DNA of 12,923 nt from Clostridiaceae bacterium (GTDB lineage Bacteria; Bacillota; Clostridia; Oscillospirales; Acutalibacteraceae). A program made the translations under genes and the position numbers. Below the pieces are notes generated by a model, which did not search any database, was not told where the DNA came from, and worked only from the letters and a program-made list of their open reading frames with translations. Positions 1 to 7,168 of the stretch are shown in pieces (within the stretch, counting starts at the first letter, position 1; each line of letters opens with the position of its first letter). The DNA is taken from the NCBI GenBank assembly GCA_016295895.1, contig JAEDKI010000044.1, forward strand, positions 1 to 12,923. The letters are read 5' to 3'.

Positions 1-864
1 CATGCTTTCGCCGTTTCCGATTTCGCCGATACCGATGAACACGCCGTTCGGAGCATAAACTCTGATAAAACCGATGATTTTCGGGCATTTCAGCCTTTCA
101 AGAGCAAGCTCACCGCCATTTGAAAACCGCCTTGCCTGAGCTTCGCTGACATAAACCGCAGGAAAATCCGAAAAAGCGGAGTCAACGGAAACGGCGATTT
201 CTCCGAGCGTGCCGTTTTCAGCCGCCGCAGACAGTTGTTCGAGCGTAACGGCTTTGTCAATTCCGAAGCCGTTCGCCTTGGTTCTTCTCAAGGCGGTCAT
301 AACCGCTCCGCAGCCGAGGTCTTCTCCCAAATCGGAAATAAGAGTTCTGATATATGTGCCGGAGGAGCATGAGACGGAAATTGTATATTCGTCTGATTCT
401 TCATCTGAAGAAATAAGCTCTGCCGAATATATATTGACCGTTCTCGGCGTGCGCTCAACCTCTATGCCCTGCCTTGCAAGGTCATAGAGACGCTTACCGT
501 TGACCGAAACAGCGGAATACATCGGCGGAAGCTGGCTGATTTCGCCGACGAATTTTCCGAGTGCGGCGGAAACATCGCTCTTTGTGGCTTTAACCTCATG
601 AGTTTCGAGAACCGTTCCCGTAATGTCGAGAGTGTCCGTCACCGTGCCGAGGCGGAACGAGGCGATATATTCCTTGTCATGGCTCGGCAGCAGCTCGCAA
701 AATCTTGTTGCACCGCCGAGCATAACCGTCAGAACGCCTGTTGCCATCGGGTCAAGAGTGCCCGTATGGCCGCATTTCTTTTCGCCGCAGATACGGCGTA
801 CTCTCGCCACCGCTCCGAAAGATGTCAGGTCTTTCGGCTTGTCGAGAACGATAATTCCGGTCAT
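1..864 (-). CDS. truB: tRNA pseudouridine(55) synthase TruB (3' end cut by window)
   Basis: Converts uridine 55 in the T-loop of tRNAs to pseudouridine in the cytoplasm. The reading frame runs open from an ATG at 864 to base 1 (288 codons, no stop seen), so only the last few residues should be missing. The N-terminus has the TruB opening (MTGIIVLDKP) and the catalytic loop GHTGTLDPMATGVL at residues 32-45, with Asp38 as the expected nucleophile. Further on come KEYIASFRLGTVTDTLD, which binds the T-loop, and QLPPMYSAVSVNGKRLYDLAR, both typical of the family. The tail (FIRVYAPNGVFIGIGE) fits the C-terminal PUA-like RNA-binding extension. The start is supported by AAGGTGG seven bases upstream, which overlaps the stop of nrnA. 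It is the last gene of the nusA-infB operon visible here, in its usual Firmicutes position after rbfA/nrnA. Confidence 0.95.
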   Translation of the reverse strand, partial: MTGIIVLDKPKDLTSFGAVARVRRICGEKKCGHTGTLDPMATGVLTVMLGGATRFCELLPSHDKEYIASFRLGTVTDTLDITGTVLETHEVKATKSDVSAALGKFVGEISQLPPMYSAVSVNGKRLYDLARQGIEVERTPRTVNIYSAELISSDEESDEYTISVSCSSGTYIRTLISDLGEDLGCGAVMTALRRTKANGFGIDKAVTLEQLSAAAENGTLGEIAVSVDSAFSDFPAVYVSEAQARRFSNGGELALERLKCPKIIGFIRVYAPNGVFIGIGEIGNGESM

Positions 865-876
865 TCTTTTTCCACC

Positions 877-1842
877 TTAGTCTATTGTGTAAGCGTCAAT
901 TTCAGCCTGAATTTCTTTAAGCAGAGAATTGACTGCCTGCTGTTTTGAGCCGTAAAGGGTACAGCCTGCGGCGCCCATGTGACCGCCGCCGCCGAGCCTT
1001 TGGCAGATTGCCGAAGCGTCGATATCGCCGTGAGTTCTGACCGAAGCCTTGAAGCTTCCGTCTTTAAGCTCTCTCATTGTAACGCCGACAAGCACTCCCT
1101 CAATCTGACGGGGCAGGTTTGCAAGCCTGTCGGTTTCGCTCTCATCGGAGCCGCTTCGTTTATACATATCCTGAGTTACGCAGATAACGGCGCACCTGTC
1201 GGAAAAATAGAAGCGCATGCTGTCGAGCGCAAGGCGTTCAAGGGCAGCATAGGTTTTTGTTTTTGTTTCAAAAAAGACCTGAATAATGTTGTAGGTATCC
1301 GCTCCGGCTTTTGCAAGAGCCGCCGCAATTTCAAAGGTTCTTACCGTTGTGTTGGAGAAGCGGAAACAGCCCGTGTCGGTCGTAACGCCCGTGAACAGGC
1401 ACGATGCAATCTGCGGAGTGATTTCAACATTCATTTTCTGAAGAAGCAGATATATTATTTCGGCGGTTGATGCCGAATCGGGTTCAAGGTATACTTTATC
1501 CGCATAAAGAATATTGGAACCGTGATGGTCGATGCAAAGCCCGATTTTGCCGCTGTATTTGCCCTCGGCGTCTCTGCCGAGAAGCTTTGTGTCGGCAATA
1601 TCGATTGCCGCAATCAGATCAGGCTCAAAATCGCCGAAGTCCAGCCCCTCAAACATGAATGAAAAATCCTTGGGGATGGGGTCGGAGCATTCAACTCTTA
1701 CCCTTTTGCCCTTGGATATCAGCGCACGGGCGAGTGCGGAGGCACTGCCGAGCGTGTCGCCGTCGGGGTGGCTGTGGCTGAGAAGAAGAATATTATCTGC
1801 ATTTTCAAGAATATTTGCGGTTTCGTTCAGGTCAATTCTCAT
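877..1842 (-). CDS. nrnA: DHH-family oligoribonuclease / pAp phosphatase (NrnA-like)
   Basis: A 321-residue cytoplasmic phosphoesterase of the DHH/DHHA1 family. NrnA relatives degrade 2-5 nt RNA fragments and dephosphorylate 3'-phosphoadenosine 5'-phosphate using Mn2+. The metal-binding motifs appear in order: HSHPDGD (23-29), DIAD (81-84), the signature DHH (105-107) and DTG (156-158). The C-terminal substrate-binding DHHA1 motif GGGGHMGAAG is at 284-293. The length matches NrnA (about 310-330). I chose the ATG at 1842: it has AGAGAGG about eight bases upstream, whereas the in-frame TTG at 1860 would overlap the rbfA stop and has no better ribosome site. The gene sits between rbfA and truB, as in many Clostridia and Bacilli. 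Whether RNA fragments or pAp is the main substrate cannot be told from sequence. Confidence 0.93.
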   Translation of the reverse strand: MRIDLNETANILENADNILLLSHSHPDGDTLGSASALARALISKGKRVRVECSDPIPKDFSFMFEGLDFGDFEPDLIAAIDIADTKLLGRDAEGKYSGKIGLCIDHHGSNILYADKVYLEPDSASTAEIIYLLLQKMNVEITPQIASCLFTGVTTDTGCFRFSNTTVRTFEIAAALAKAGADTYNIIQVFFETKTKTYAALERLALDSMRFYFSDRCAVICVTQDMYKRSGSDESETDRLANLPRQIEGVLVGVTMRELKDGSFKASVRTHGDIDASAICQRLGGGGHMGAAGCTLYGSKQQAVNSLLKEIQAEIDAYTID

Positions 1843-1856
1843 GCTTGATACCTCTC

Positions 1857-2225
1857 TCAATCGTTTTCGCTGTCGGATTTTTCGTCGGGAACGATTTCGC
1901 CGATCATTTTTGCGATACCCATGCCCCGCTCGATTGAATCGTCGGCAACGAATTTAAGCTCGGGCGTTTTCCTCAGGTGAAGCCGTTTGCCGACCTCCCT
2001 GCGGATATATCCCGTTGCGCTCGTCAGCCCCTTAACCGCAAGCTTTGCGGTCTCAATTCCCTCCATTGCGCTGACATAAACCTTTGCGAATGAAGCGTCG
2101 GAGCTGACATCAACATTGACTACCGTGAGCATTCCCTGAATTCTCGGGTCTTTAAGCTCACGCATAATCGCCGCTATTTCTCTTTTTATATCTTCGGAAA
2201 CCCTGTCAATGCGGTATCCTGCCAT
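1857..2225 (-). CDS. rbfA: 30S ribosome-binding factor RbfA
   Basis: A 122-residue KH-like protein that binds immature 30S subunits and helps 16S rRNA 5'-end maturation. The N-terminus YRIDRVSEDIKREIAAIM, the central RIQGMLTVVNVDVSSDASFAKVYVS (the second KH-type strand region) and RREVGKRLHLRKTPELKFV are the conserved blocks. The usual D-x-S-x-E segment is present as DDSIERGMGI. The short acidic tail (EKSDSEND) is variable in the family. The start ATG has AGGTGAT eight bases upstream, overlapping the infB stop; the two genes are 12 bases apart. Position directly after infB is the near-universal arrangement and supports co-expression with initiation factor 2. Confidence 0.95.
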   Translation of the reverse strand: MAGYRIDRVSEDIKREIAAIMRELKDPRIQGMLTVVNVDVSSDASFAKVYVSAMEGIETAKLAVKGLTSATGYIRREVGKRLHLRKTPELKFVADDSIERGMGIAKMIGEIVPDEKSDSEND

Positions 2226-2237
2226 AATAATATCACC

Positions 2238-4760
2238 TTAATCTCTGTATTCCTCGGTAACAAATGCCTCGAAAACATCGCCTTCTTTGATATCGTTGAA
2301 CTTGCTCAGACCGATACCGCAGTCAAAGCCCGAAGCGACTTCCTTGACATCGTCCTTGAATCTGCGGAGCGAAGCCATTTCGTCCTCGGTAACAACGATA
2401 CCGTCACGGACAACTCTGATTTTTGCGCCTCTGGTGATCTTGCCCGAGGTGACATGACAGCCTGCAACATTGCCGACCGAGGAGATCTTGACGACCTGAC
2501 GAACCTCGGCTCTGCCGATATCAACATCTCTGAATTTGGGAGCAAGCATACCCTTGATGGCAGCTTCGATTTCTTCGATGCAGTTGTAAATAACTCTGTA
2601 GGTTCTGATTTCAACGCCGTCTCTTTCGGCGGCTTCCGAAGCAACGCCGTCGGGTCTGACATTGAAGCCGATAATGATTGCGTTTGAAGCGTTGGCAAGC
2701 ATAACATCGCTTTCGGTTATTGCGCCTACGCCGCTGTGAACGATTTTAACTCTGACCTCGTCATTTGAGAGCTTGACAAGGCTCTGCTTGACAGCCTCTG
2801 CCGAGCCCTGAACATCGGCCTTGATGATGATGTTGAGGTCCTTAAGCTGACCTTCCTGAATTGAAGCAAAGAGGTTGTCGAGGGTAACCTTCTGGAATTC
2901 CTTGAACTGTTCTTCCTTGGCTTTTGCCTTTCTCTGCTCAACAAGCTCTCTTGCAAGGCGCTCGTCGTTAACTGCGTCAAAGCCGTCGCCCGCCTGAGGA
3001 ACTTCGGCAAGACCCATAATTTCAACGGGAACGGAGGGGCCTGCTTCATTGACCTTTCTGCCCTTATCGTCAACCATAACTCTGACTCTGCCGACAGCCG
3101 TGCCCGCAACGATGATATCGCCCGATTTGAGCGTGCCGTTCTGAACGAGGAGGGTAGAAACGGGGCCTCTGCCCTTGTCAAGCCTTGCTTCGATAACAAC
3201 GCCCTTTGCGGAACGGTTGGGATTGGCTTTGAGCTCCATCATCTCGGCAACGAGAAGAACGGATTCAAGAAGCTTGTCAATGCCGTTATGGGTGAGTGCG
3301 GAAACGGGGACGCAGATTGTGTCGCCGCCCCATTCCTCGGGAACAAGCTCGTATTCCGTAAGCTGCTGCAAAACTCTGTCGGGATTTGCGGCAGGCTTAT
3401 CCATTTTATTAATCGCAACGATAATCTGAACGCCTGCGGCCTTTGCATGGCTGATAGCCTCAATGGTCTGGGGCATGATGCCGTCGTCGGCGGCAACAAC
3501 AAGGATTGCAATGTCGGTTGCCATTGCGCCTCTGAGTCTCATTGAGGTGAACGCCGCATGGCCGGGAGTGTCAAGGAAGGTAATCTTCTGACCGTTGAGG
3601 TCAACTCTGTAAGCACCGATATGCTGAGTGATGCCGCCCGCCTCGGTTGAGGTGACGGAGGTATTTCTGATAGCGTCGAGCAGAGAGGTTTTGCCGTGGT
3701 CAACATGACCCATAACAACAACGACGGGATCTCTGCGGACAAGCTCGGATTCATCGTCAACATGGTCGTCGATGATTCTGTCCTCGATTGTGACAACAAC
3801 CTCTTTTTCAACCTTTGCGCCGAGCTCTTCGGCAACGATTGCGGCAGTCTCATAGTCGAGAACCTCGTTGACCGTTGCCATCTGACCGAGACCGAACAGC
3901 TTTTTGATAACCTCTGCGGCGGTCATTTTGAGCATTGCGGCAAGATCGCCGACGGTGATTTCCTCAGGCAGTTTGAGGTGCATCTGAGGCTTTTTGGCTC
4001 TCTCGGCGGCGATTCTCTTGAGCCTTTCGGCTTCAGTCTCACGCCTTGAAGAACGCATTCCGCCCTGCTTTCTGTATTGCTGGCTCTTCTGCTTTATCTT
4101 CTGTTTACCGCCGGATTCCTGCTTTCCTTTGTTGGCGGGAGCAATATTTTCGTATTTCTCATTATACTTTTCAAGGTCAACATTGCCTGCACGGGTATCA
4201 ACCGTTCTGGTTTCGCCTTTAGTTCTTGACTGCAGGGGCTTTGAAGCCTTGTCTTTATCCTTTTCGGGCTTCGGCTGTCTCTGAGGCATCGGAGGAAGCT
4301 TTGAGGGCTTCTGCTGCTGAACGGGTTTCTGCTCATTGCGCTTTTCCTCTTTCTTTGCCCCGGGAGCTTTCTGCTGAACGGGCTTCTGCTCGTTCTTCTG
4401 CTTCTCGGGCTGAGCAGGCTTTTTATCCTTTGCGGGAGCCTCTTTTGCCTCGTTTTTCTTTTCGGGAGCGTCCTTTTTGGCTTCGGGAGCTTTTTCGGGC
4501 TCGGCTTTCGGAGCTTCCTCGGCATTTTTCTCTGCCTTTTCGGCACGTTTCTTTTCAGGAGCGAAATTGAAATATTCGTTAAGGTCGCTGACCTCGTGCT
4601 CCTTTGTGAAGGTCTCAAAAATTATATCCAGCTCGTCTTCTTCAAGAGCCGTCATATGCTTCTTTTGACCGTCAAAATATTTTGCAAGCAAATCTACAAC
4701 TATGTTGCTTTTGACATCAAAGTCTTTTGCAACCTCATGCACTCTGTATTTATTGATCAT
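2238..4760 (-). CDS. infB: Translation initiation factor IF-2
   Basis: An 840-residue translational GTPase that recruits initiator tRNA to the 30S subunit and drives 50S joining. An IF2_N module occupies about residues 1-55. It is followed by a long Lys/Glu/Pro/Ala/Gln-rich disordered linker (about 65-250) with an internal repeat (NEQKPVQQ at 123-130 and 142-149). A second IF2_N-like segment lies at about 260-312. The GTPase domain has G1 GHVDHGKT (351-358), G2 around GGITQH, G3 DTPGH (397-401), G4 NKMD (451-454) and G5 SAL (487-489). Domains II, III and C2 follow to the end. The ATG overlaps the ylxQ stop as ATGA. Its Shine-Dalgarno GGGGAGG lies inside ylxQ, seven bases from the start, so the two are probably translationally coupled. 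All GTPase motifs are intact. Confidence 0.98.
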   Translation of the reverse strand: MINKYRVHEVAKDFDVKSNIVVDLLAKYFDGQKKHMTALEEDELDIIFETFTKEHEVSDLNEYFNFAPEKKRAEKAEKNAEEAPKAEPEKAPEAKKDAPEKKNEAKEAPAKDKKPAQPEKQKNEQKPVQQKAPGAKKEEKRNEQKPVQQQKPSKLPPMPQRQPKPEKDKDKASKPLQSRTKGETRTVDTRAGNVDLEKYNEKYENIAPANKGKQESGGKQKIKQKSQQYRKQGGMRSSRRETEAERLKRIAAERAKKPQMHLKLPEEITVGDLAAMLKMTAAEVIKKLFGLGQMATVNEVLDYETAAIVAEELGAKVEKEVVVTIEDRIIDDHVDDESELVRRDPVVVVMGHVDHGKTSLLDAIRNTSVTSTEAGGITQHIGAYRVDLNGQKITFLDTPGHAAFTSMRLRGAMATDIAILVVAADDGIMPQTIEAISHAKAAGVQIIVAINKMDKPAANPDRVLQQLTEYELVPEEWGGDTICVPVSALTHNGIDKLLESVLLVAEMMELKANPNRSAKGVVIEARLDKGRGPVSTLLVQNGTLKSGDIIVAGTAVGRVRVMVDDKGRKVNEAGPSVPVEIMGLAEVPQAGDGFDAVNDERLARELVEQRKAKAKEEQFKEFQKVTLDNLFASIQEGQLKDLNIIIKADVQGSAEAVKQSLVKLSNDEVRVKIVHSGVGAITESDVMLANASNAIIIGFNVRPDGVASEAAERDGVEIRTYRVIYNCIEEIEAAIKGMLAPKFRDVDIGRAEVRQVVKISSVGNVAGCHVTSGKITRGAKIRVVRDGIVVTEDEMASLRRFKDDVKEVASGFDCGIGLSKFNDIKEGDVFEAFVTEEYRD
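4314..4394. repeat. Short direct repeat in the IF-2 linker
   Basis: Two 24-base copies at 4314-4337 and 4371-4394 differ at two positions. Read on the minus strand they encode the NEQKPVQQ repeats of the disordered IF-2 linker, 19 codons apart. Most likely local tandem expansion of low-complexity sequence. Confidence 0.75.
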
Positions 4761-5092
4761 AAGTTAACCTCCCCAGGTGTGTTGTTCAGAAGCCCAAGCA
4801 TTGTTTTTGCAAAGCCTTCGTCATTGACTGAGACCACGGCGGATTTCAGACCCGTGGCTTTTCCGATTTCTTCCATTGTTGAGAGCATCAGCTTCACGGG
4901 AATATCTCTGCCCTCAAAGCTTGCTTCACGCTCTATCTCTTTTCTCAGCCGCTGAGAGGAGTCGCTGCTCAGCAGGCAGAGCTTTGCGCTTTTGCTTCTG
5001 ACTGACCCGATTGCGGCGTCATGGCCGCAGCTGAGTCTGCCGGCTCGCCGGCACATTCCGAGAAGAGAGAGGAGCTTCGGATTGTCACTCAT
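4757..5092 (-). CDS. ylxQ: L7Ae/YlxQ-family RNA-binding protein
   Basis: A 111-residue protein of the ribosomal L7Ae/L30e/S12e/Gadd45 fold, the family that binds kink-turn RNA. The N-terminus KLLSLLGMCRRAGRLSCGHDAAI matches the usual opening (L..LGLA.RAG....G) where the RNA-contacting glycines lie. The segment around AKLCLLSSDSSQ corresponds to the central strand that normally reads LVI.A.D.S. It overlaps ylxR by 8 bases upstream and infB by 4 bases downstream, so all three are likely coupled. The position between ylxR and infB is the standard Firmicutes order. The physiological RNA target of YlxQ is not established, so only RNA binding is claimed. Confidence 0.88.
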   Translation of the reverse strand: MSDNPKLLSLLGMCRRAGRLSCGHDAAIGSVRSKSAKLCLLSSDSSQRLRKEIEREASFEGRDIPVKLMLSTMEEIGKATGLKSAVVSVNDEGFAKTMLGLLNNTPGEVNL

Positions 5093-5351
5093 TTTTCAGC
5101 TCTTCCTCCATTCTCTCGAAAACCTCGTCCGGAATCGCACAGGAGAAAGCCTTTTCAAATCTTTTTGCTTTTCTTGCTTTAACAAGGCAGTCGGCACAGC
5201 GGCAGACATAAGCGCCTCTGCCGGGCTTTTTGCCGGTAAGGTCAAGCGATATTTCGCCCTCGGGGCTTTTAACGACCCTGACAAGCTCTTTTTTCGGCTT
5301 CATTTCATTGCAGCCTGTGCATTTTCTTAATGGTATCCGGCGGGTTTGCAT
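5085..5351 (-). CDS. rnpM: YlxR / RnpM, RNase P modulator
   Basis: An 88-residue basic protein of the YlxR (DUF448) family. The Bacillus subtilis member was shown to bind RNase P RNA and modulate RNase P activity, hence the name RnpM. The family signature GRGAYVC is at residues 44-50, preceded by the RIPLRKCTGC opening and KKELVRVV. Cysteines at 11, 14, 50, 52 and 55 could bind a metal, though this is inferred. The start ATG has AAGGAG eight bases upstream; nusA ends 20 bases before it. The 3' end overlaps ylxQ by 8 bases. Its setting between nusA and ylxQ makes the family assignment firm. Function in this organism is taken by homology. Confidence 0.9.
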   Translation of the reverse strand: MQTRRIPLRKCTGCNEMKPKKELVRVVKSPEGEISLDLTGKKPGRGAYVCRCADCLVKARKAKRFEKAFSCAIPDEVFERMEEELKNE

Positions 5352-5371
5352 CGGTTCAGCTCCTTAATATA

Positions 5372-6436
5372 TTATTCGTCAAAATTAATGACTTCTTCCT
5401 CGTTTTCGGGATTAATGTCGATTCTCCAGCCCGTGAGCTTGGCGGCAAGGCGGGCGTTCTGACCCTTGTTGCCGATTGCAAGCGAAAGCTGTGAGTTCGG
5501 AACGATGACCTTGCAGGAATGTTCTTCCTCGTTTTCAACCGTAACCGAAACGACATCTGCCGGGGCAAGAGCGGCGGCAACATATTCGGCGGGGTTTTCG
5601 CTGTAGCGGATGATATCGATTTTCTCTCCGCCGAGAAGGTCAACGATCTTGTTGATTCTTGCGCCTCTCTGACCGATACATGCGCCGACGGGATCAACAT
5701 TTTCGTCTGCGCTGTAAACGGCAATCTTGCTTCTTGAACCTGCTTCACGGGAAACGGATTTGATTTCAACCGTGCCGTCGAAGATTTCGGGAACTTCGCT
5801 TTCAAGCAGGCGGCGGACAAGGCCGGGATGAGTTCTTGAAATGATAGCCTTGGGGCCTTTGACGCCGTCTTTGATGTCGGCAATGAAAATCTTGATAAGG
5901 TCGCCTTCGGTGAAATTGTCGTTCGGGAGCTGCTCGTTTCTGGGCAGTCTCTCGGTGATCTTGCCTATCTCAACAAAAGCGTCGAGAGTAAGGGGATCAA
6001 TTTTTGAAACCTTTGCGGTAACGATTTCCTGATTCTTGCTCTGGAATTCTTCCTTAATCTGACCGTGCTCTGCCTCTCTGATTGCCTGGCGGAGAATATG
6101 TTTGCCTTTTTCTGCCGCAATACGGCTGACTTCTCTTGTTTCAAGCTCAATTTCAACAATATCGCCCGGAACGGCGTTCTTCTTGAATCTCTGAGCCTGC
6201 TCAACGGTCATATCCTCAACGGGGTCAAGAACCTCGCTGACAACATTCTTGCGAACGAAAACACGGATTGAAGAATCCTCTGCGTTGATTTCGCAGAAAA
6301 CGATGTCTCTGTTGTCATAATCTCTCTTAACTGCGGTAACGATTGCCTTCTGAATGCCCTCCAGCAGGGCGGCTTCTGAAATGTTTTTTTCTTTGCCGAG
6401 GAGCCTTACTGCCTCGAAAAACTCACGGTTATCCAT
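5372..6436 (-). CDS. nusA: Transcription termination/antitermination protein NusA
   Basis: A 354-residue RNA polymerase-associated factor that prolongs pauses and assists intrinsic termination. The N-terminal RNAP-binding domain covers about 1-130 (opening NREFFEAVRLLGKEKNIS). An S1 domain follows at about 135-200, then KH1 with GACIGQRG at 251-258 and KH2 with AIGNKGQNARLA at 320-331. It ends just after KH2, the normal Gram-positive length, and lacks the acidic C-terminal repeats of proteobacterial NusA. AAAGGA is the best ribosome site, but it lies 13 bases from the ATG with a small palindrome between. The gene follows rimP by 22 bases. In B. subtilis NusA autoregulates this operon through a terminator in its leader, and a similar hairpin is present here upstream of rimP. 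Confidence 0.97.
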   Translation of the reverse strand: MDNREFFEAVRLLGKEKNISEAALLEGIQKAIVTAVKRDYDNRDIVFCEINAEDSSIRVFVRKNVVSEVLDPVEDMTVEQAQRFKKNAVPGDIVEIELETREVSRIAAEKGKHILRQAIREAEHGQIKEEFQSKNQEIVTAKVSKIDPLTLDAFVEIGKITERLPRNEQLPNDNFTEGDLIKIFIADIKDGVKGPKAIISRTHPGLVRRLLESEVPEIFDGTVEIKSVSREAGSRSKIAVYSADENVDPVGACIGQRGARINKIVDLLGGEKIDIIRYSENPAEYVAAALAPADVVSVTVENEEEHSCKVIVPNSQLSLAIGNKGQNARLAAKLTGWRIDINPENEEEVINFDE

Positions 6437-6458
6437 TTTTGACTGTCAATCCTTTCAA

Positions 6459-6935
6459 TTATAAGCTGAAATCATCAAGTTTAATATATCCGGTTTCTTT
6501 TTTCTCAAAGCACATTGCGCTGCCGTCCTCAAGACGCATGGTGACGGCTTTGCCGTCATAGTCCTCGAGAATTCCGGAAAATTCACGCTTACCGTCGAGC
6601 GCACGGATGAGCTTGATTTTGATTTTCTGACCCTTGCAGGCTTCAAAGTGGCTGTCCCTTGTCAGATCTCTTTCGATTCCGGGTGAGGAAACCTCAAGGC
6701 AATAGCTCTGCTCGATGGGGTCAGCCTCGTCAAGAGGCTTGTCGATTGCCCTGCTCATGTTTTCGCAGTCCGTTATGCCTACTCCGCCCTCTTTGTCAAT
6801 GAAAATTCTTAAAAACCAATCCGAACCCTCTTTGACAAAGCGGATGTCCCAGATATCAAGACCGAGCTCGTCTGCAACGGGCTTTGCAATCTCCCAGACT
6901 GCGGCGACCGTGTTGCCGCCTTTTCCTTTTGGCAT
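6459..6935 (-). CDS. rimP: Ribosome maturation factor RimP
   Basis: A 158-residue protein needed for assembly of the 30S subunit. It has the usual two parts. The N-terminal alpha/beta domain contains the family core SYCLEVSSPGIERDL at about residues 77-91. The C-terminal SH3-like barrel contains FSGILEDYDGKAVTMRLEDG. The stretch LRIFIDKEGGVGITDCENMSRAI is the typical central block. The ATG is supported by AAAGGAGA eight bases upstream. It is the first gene of the operon, behind a leader of about 95 nt and a sigma-A-type promoter at 7037-7065. Length and gene order match Firmicutes RimP (YlxS). Confidence 0.96.
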   Translation of the reverse strand: MPKGKGGNTVAAVWEIAKPVADELGLDIWDIRFVKEGSDWFLRIFIDKEGGVGITDCENMSRAIDKPLDEADPIEQSYCLEVSSPGIERDLTRDSHFEACKGQKIKIKLIRALDGKREFSGILEDYDGKAVTMRLEDGSAMCFEKKETGYIKLDDFSL

Positions 6936-6980
6936 GTGCTTTTTCTCCTTTTATTCTTTTTGTGAAAAAAGATTTCTGCA

Positions 6981-7008
6981 TAAACAAAAGAGCGGGTCGC
7001 CCCACTCT
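6981..7008 (-). terminator. GNRA-capped hairpin with T-rich tract in the rimP leader (probable attenuator)
   Basis: On the minus strand GAGTGGG and CCCGCTC form a seven-pair stem (one G-U pair) around the loop GCGA, a GNRA tetraloop. One more A-U pair extends it, and TTTTGTTT follows (6982-6989). It lies between the promoter at 7037-7065 and the rimP start at 6935, so it would act within the operon leader rather than end a gene. NusA-dependent leader termination with autoregulation is known for the B. subtilis nusA operon; applying it here is inference. The interrupted T-tract suggests partial termination. Confidence 0.7.
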
Positions 7009-7036
7009 CATGAAAATACTTAATCCTACTGCCGTT

Positions 7037-7065
7037 ATTTTATCACACAAAAAAAGAAATATCAA
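7037..7065 (-). promoter_or_regulatory. Sigma-A promoter of the rimP-nusA-infB operon
   Basis: On the minus strand a -35 TTGATA (7060-7065) and a -10 TAAAAT (7037-7042) are separated by 17 bases. Transcription would begin near 7030, giving a leader of about 95 nt before rimP. A/T-rich sequence upstream of the -35 could act as an UP element. Confidence 0.75.
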
Positions 7066-7107
7066 GGGTTATTTCAAAAATAATTAAAATTTATTAAAAA
7101 AATATTG

Positions 7108-7136
7108 TTGATATGCGCCCGTTTTCGGTGTAAAAT
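7108..7136 (+). promoter_or_regulatory. Sigma-A promoter of the amidohydrolase gene
   Basis: A -35 TTGATA (7108-7113) and a -10 TAAAAT (7131-7136) are spaced by 17 bases. The predicted start near 7143 gives a leader of about 26 nt before the ATG at 7169. The hexamers and spacing are identical to those of the divergent rimP promoter. Confidence 0.72.
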
Positions 7137-7168
7137 ACTATATATAAATATGCAGGACGGTCGAAATT

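Noticed and set aside
1843..1860. TTG start for nrnA that would overlap the rbfA stop
   Set aside because: The ATG at 1842 has a proper AGAGAGG site, and the MRIDLNETANIL start fits the family better.
3696..4049. A 117-codon open frame on the plus strand antisense to infB, and similar frames elsewhere opposite the operon
   Set aside because: They mirror conserved coding sequence of infB, nusA and nrnA, have no ribosome sites or family motifs, and arise from codon bias on the opposite strand.
5038..5053. Perfect hairpin TGCCGG-CTCG-CCGGCA within ylxQ
   Set aside because: It lies in the conserved CRRAGR codons and has no T-tract; explained by codon content.
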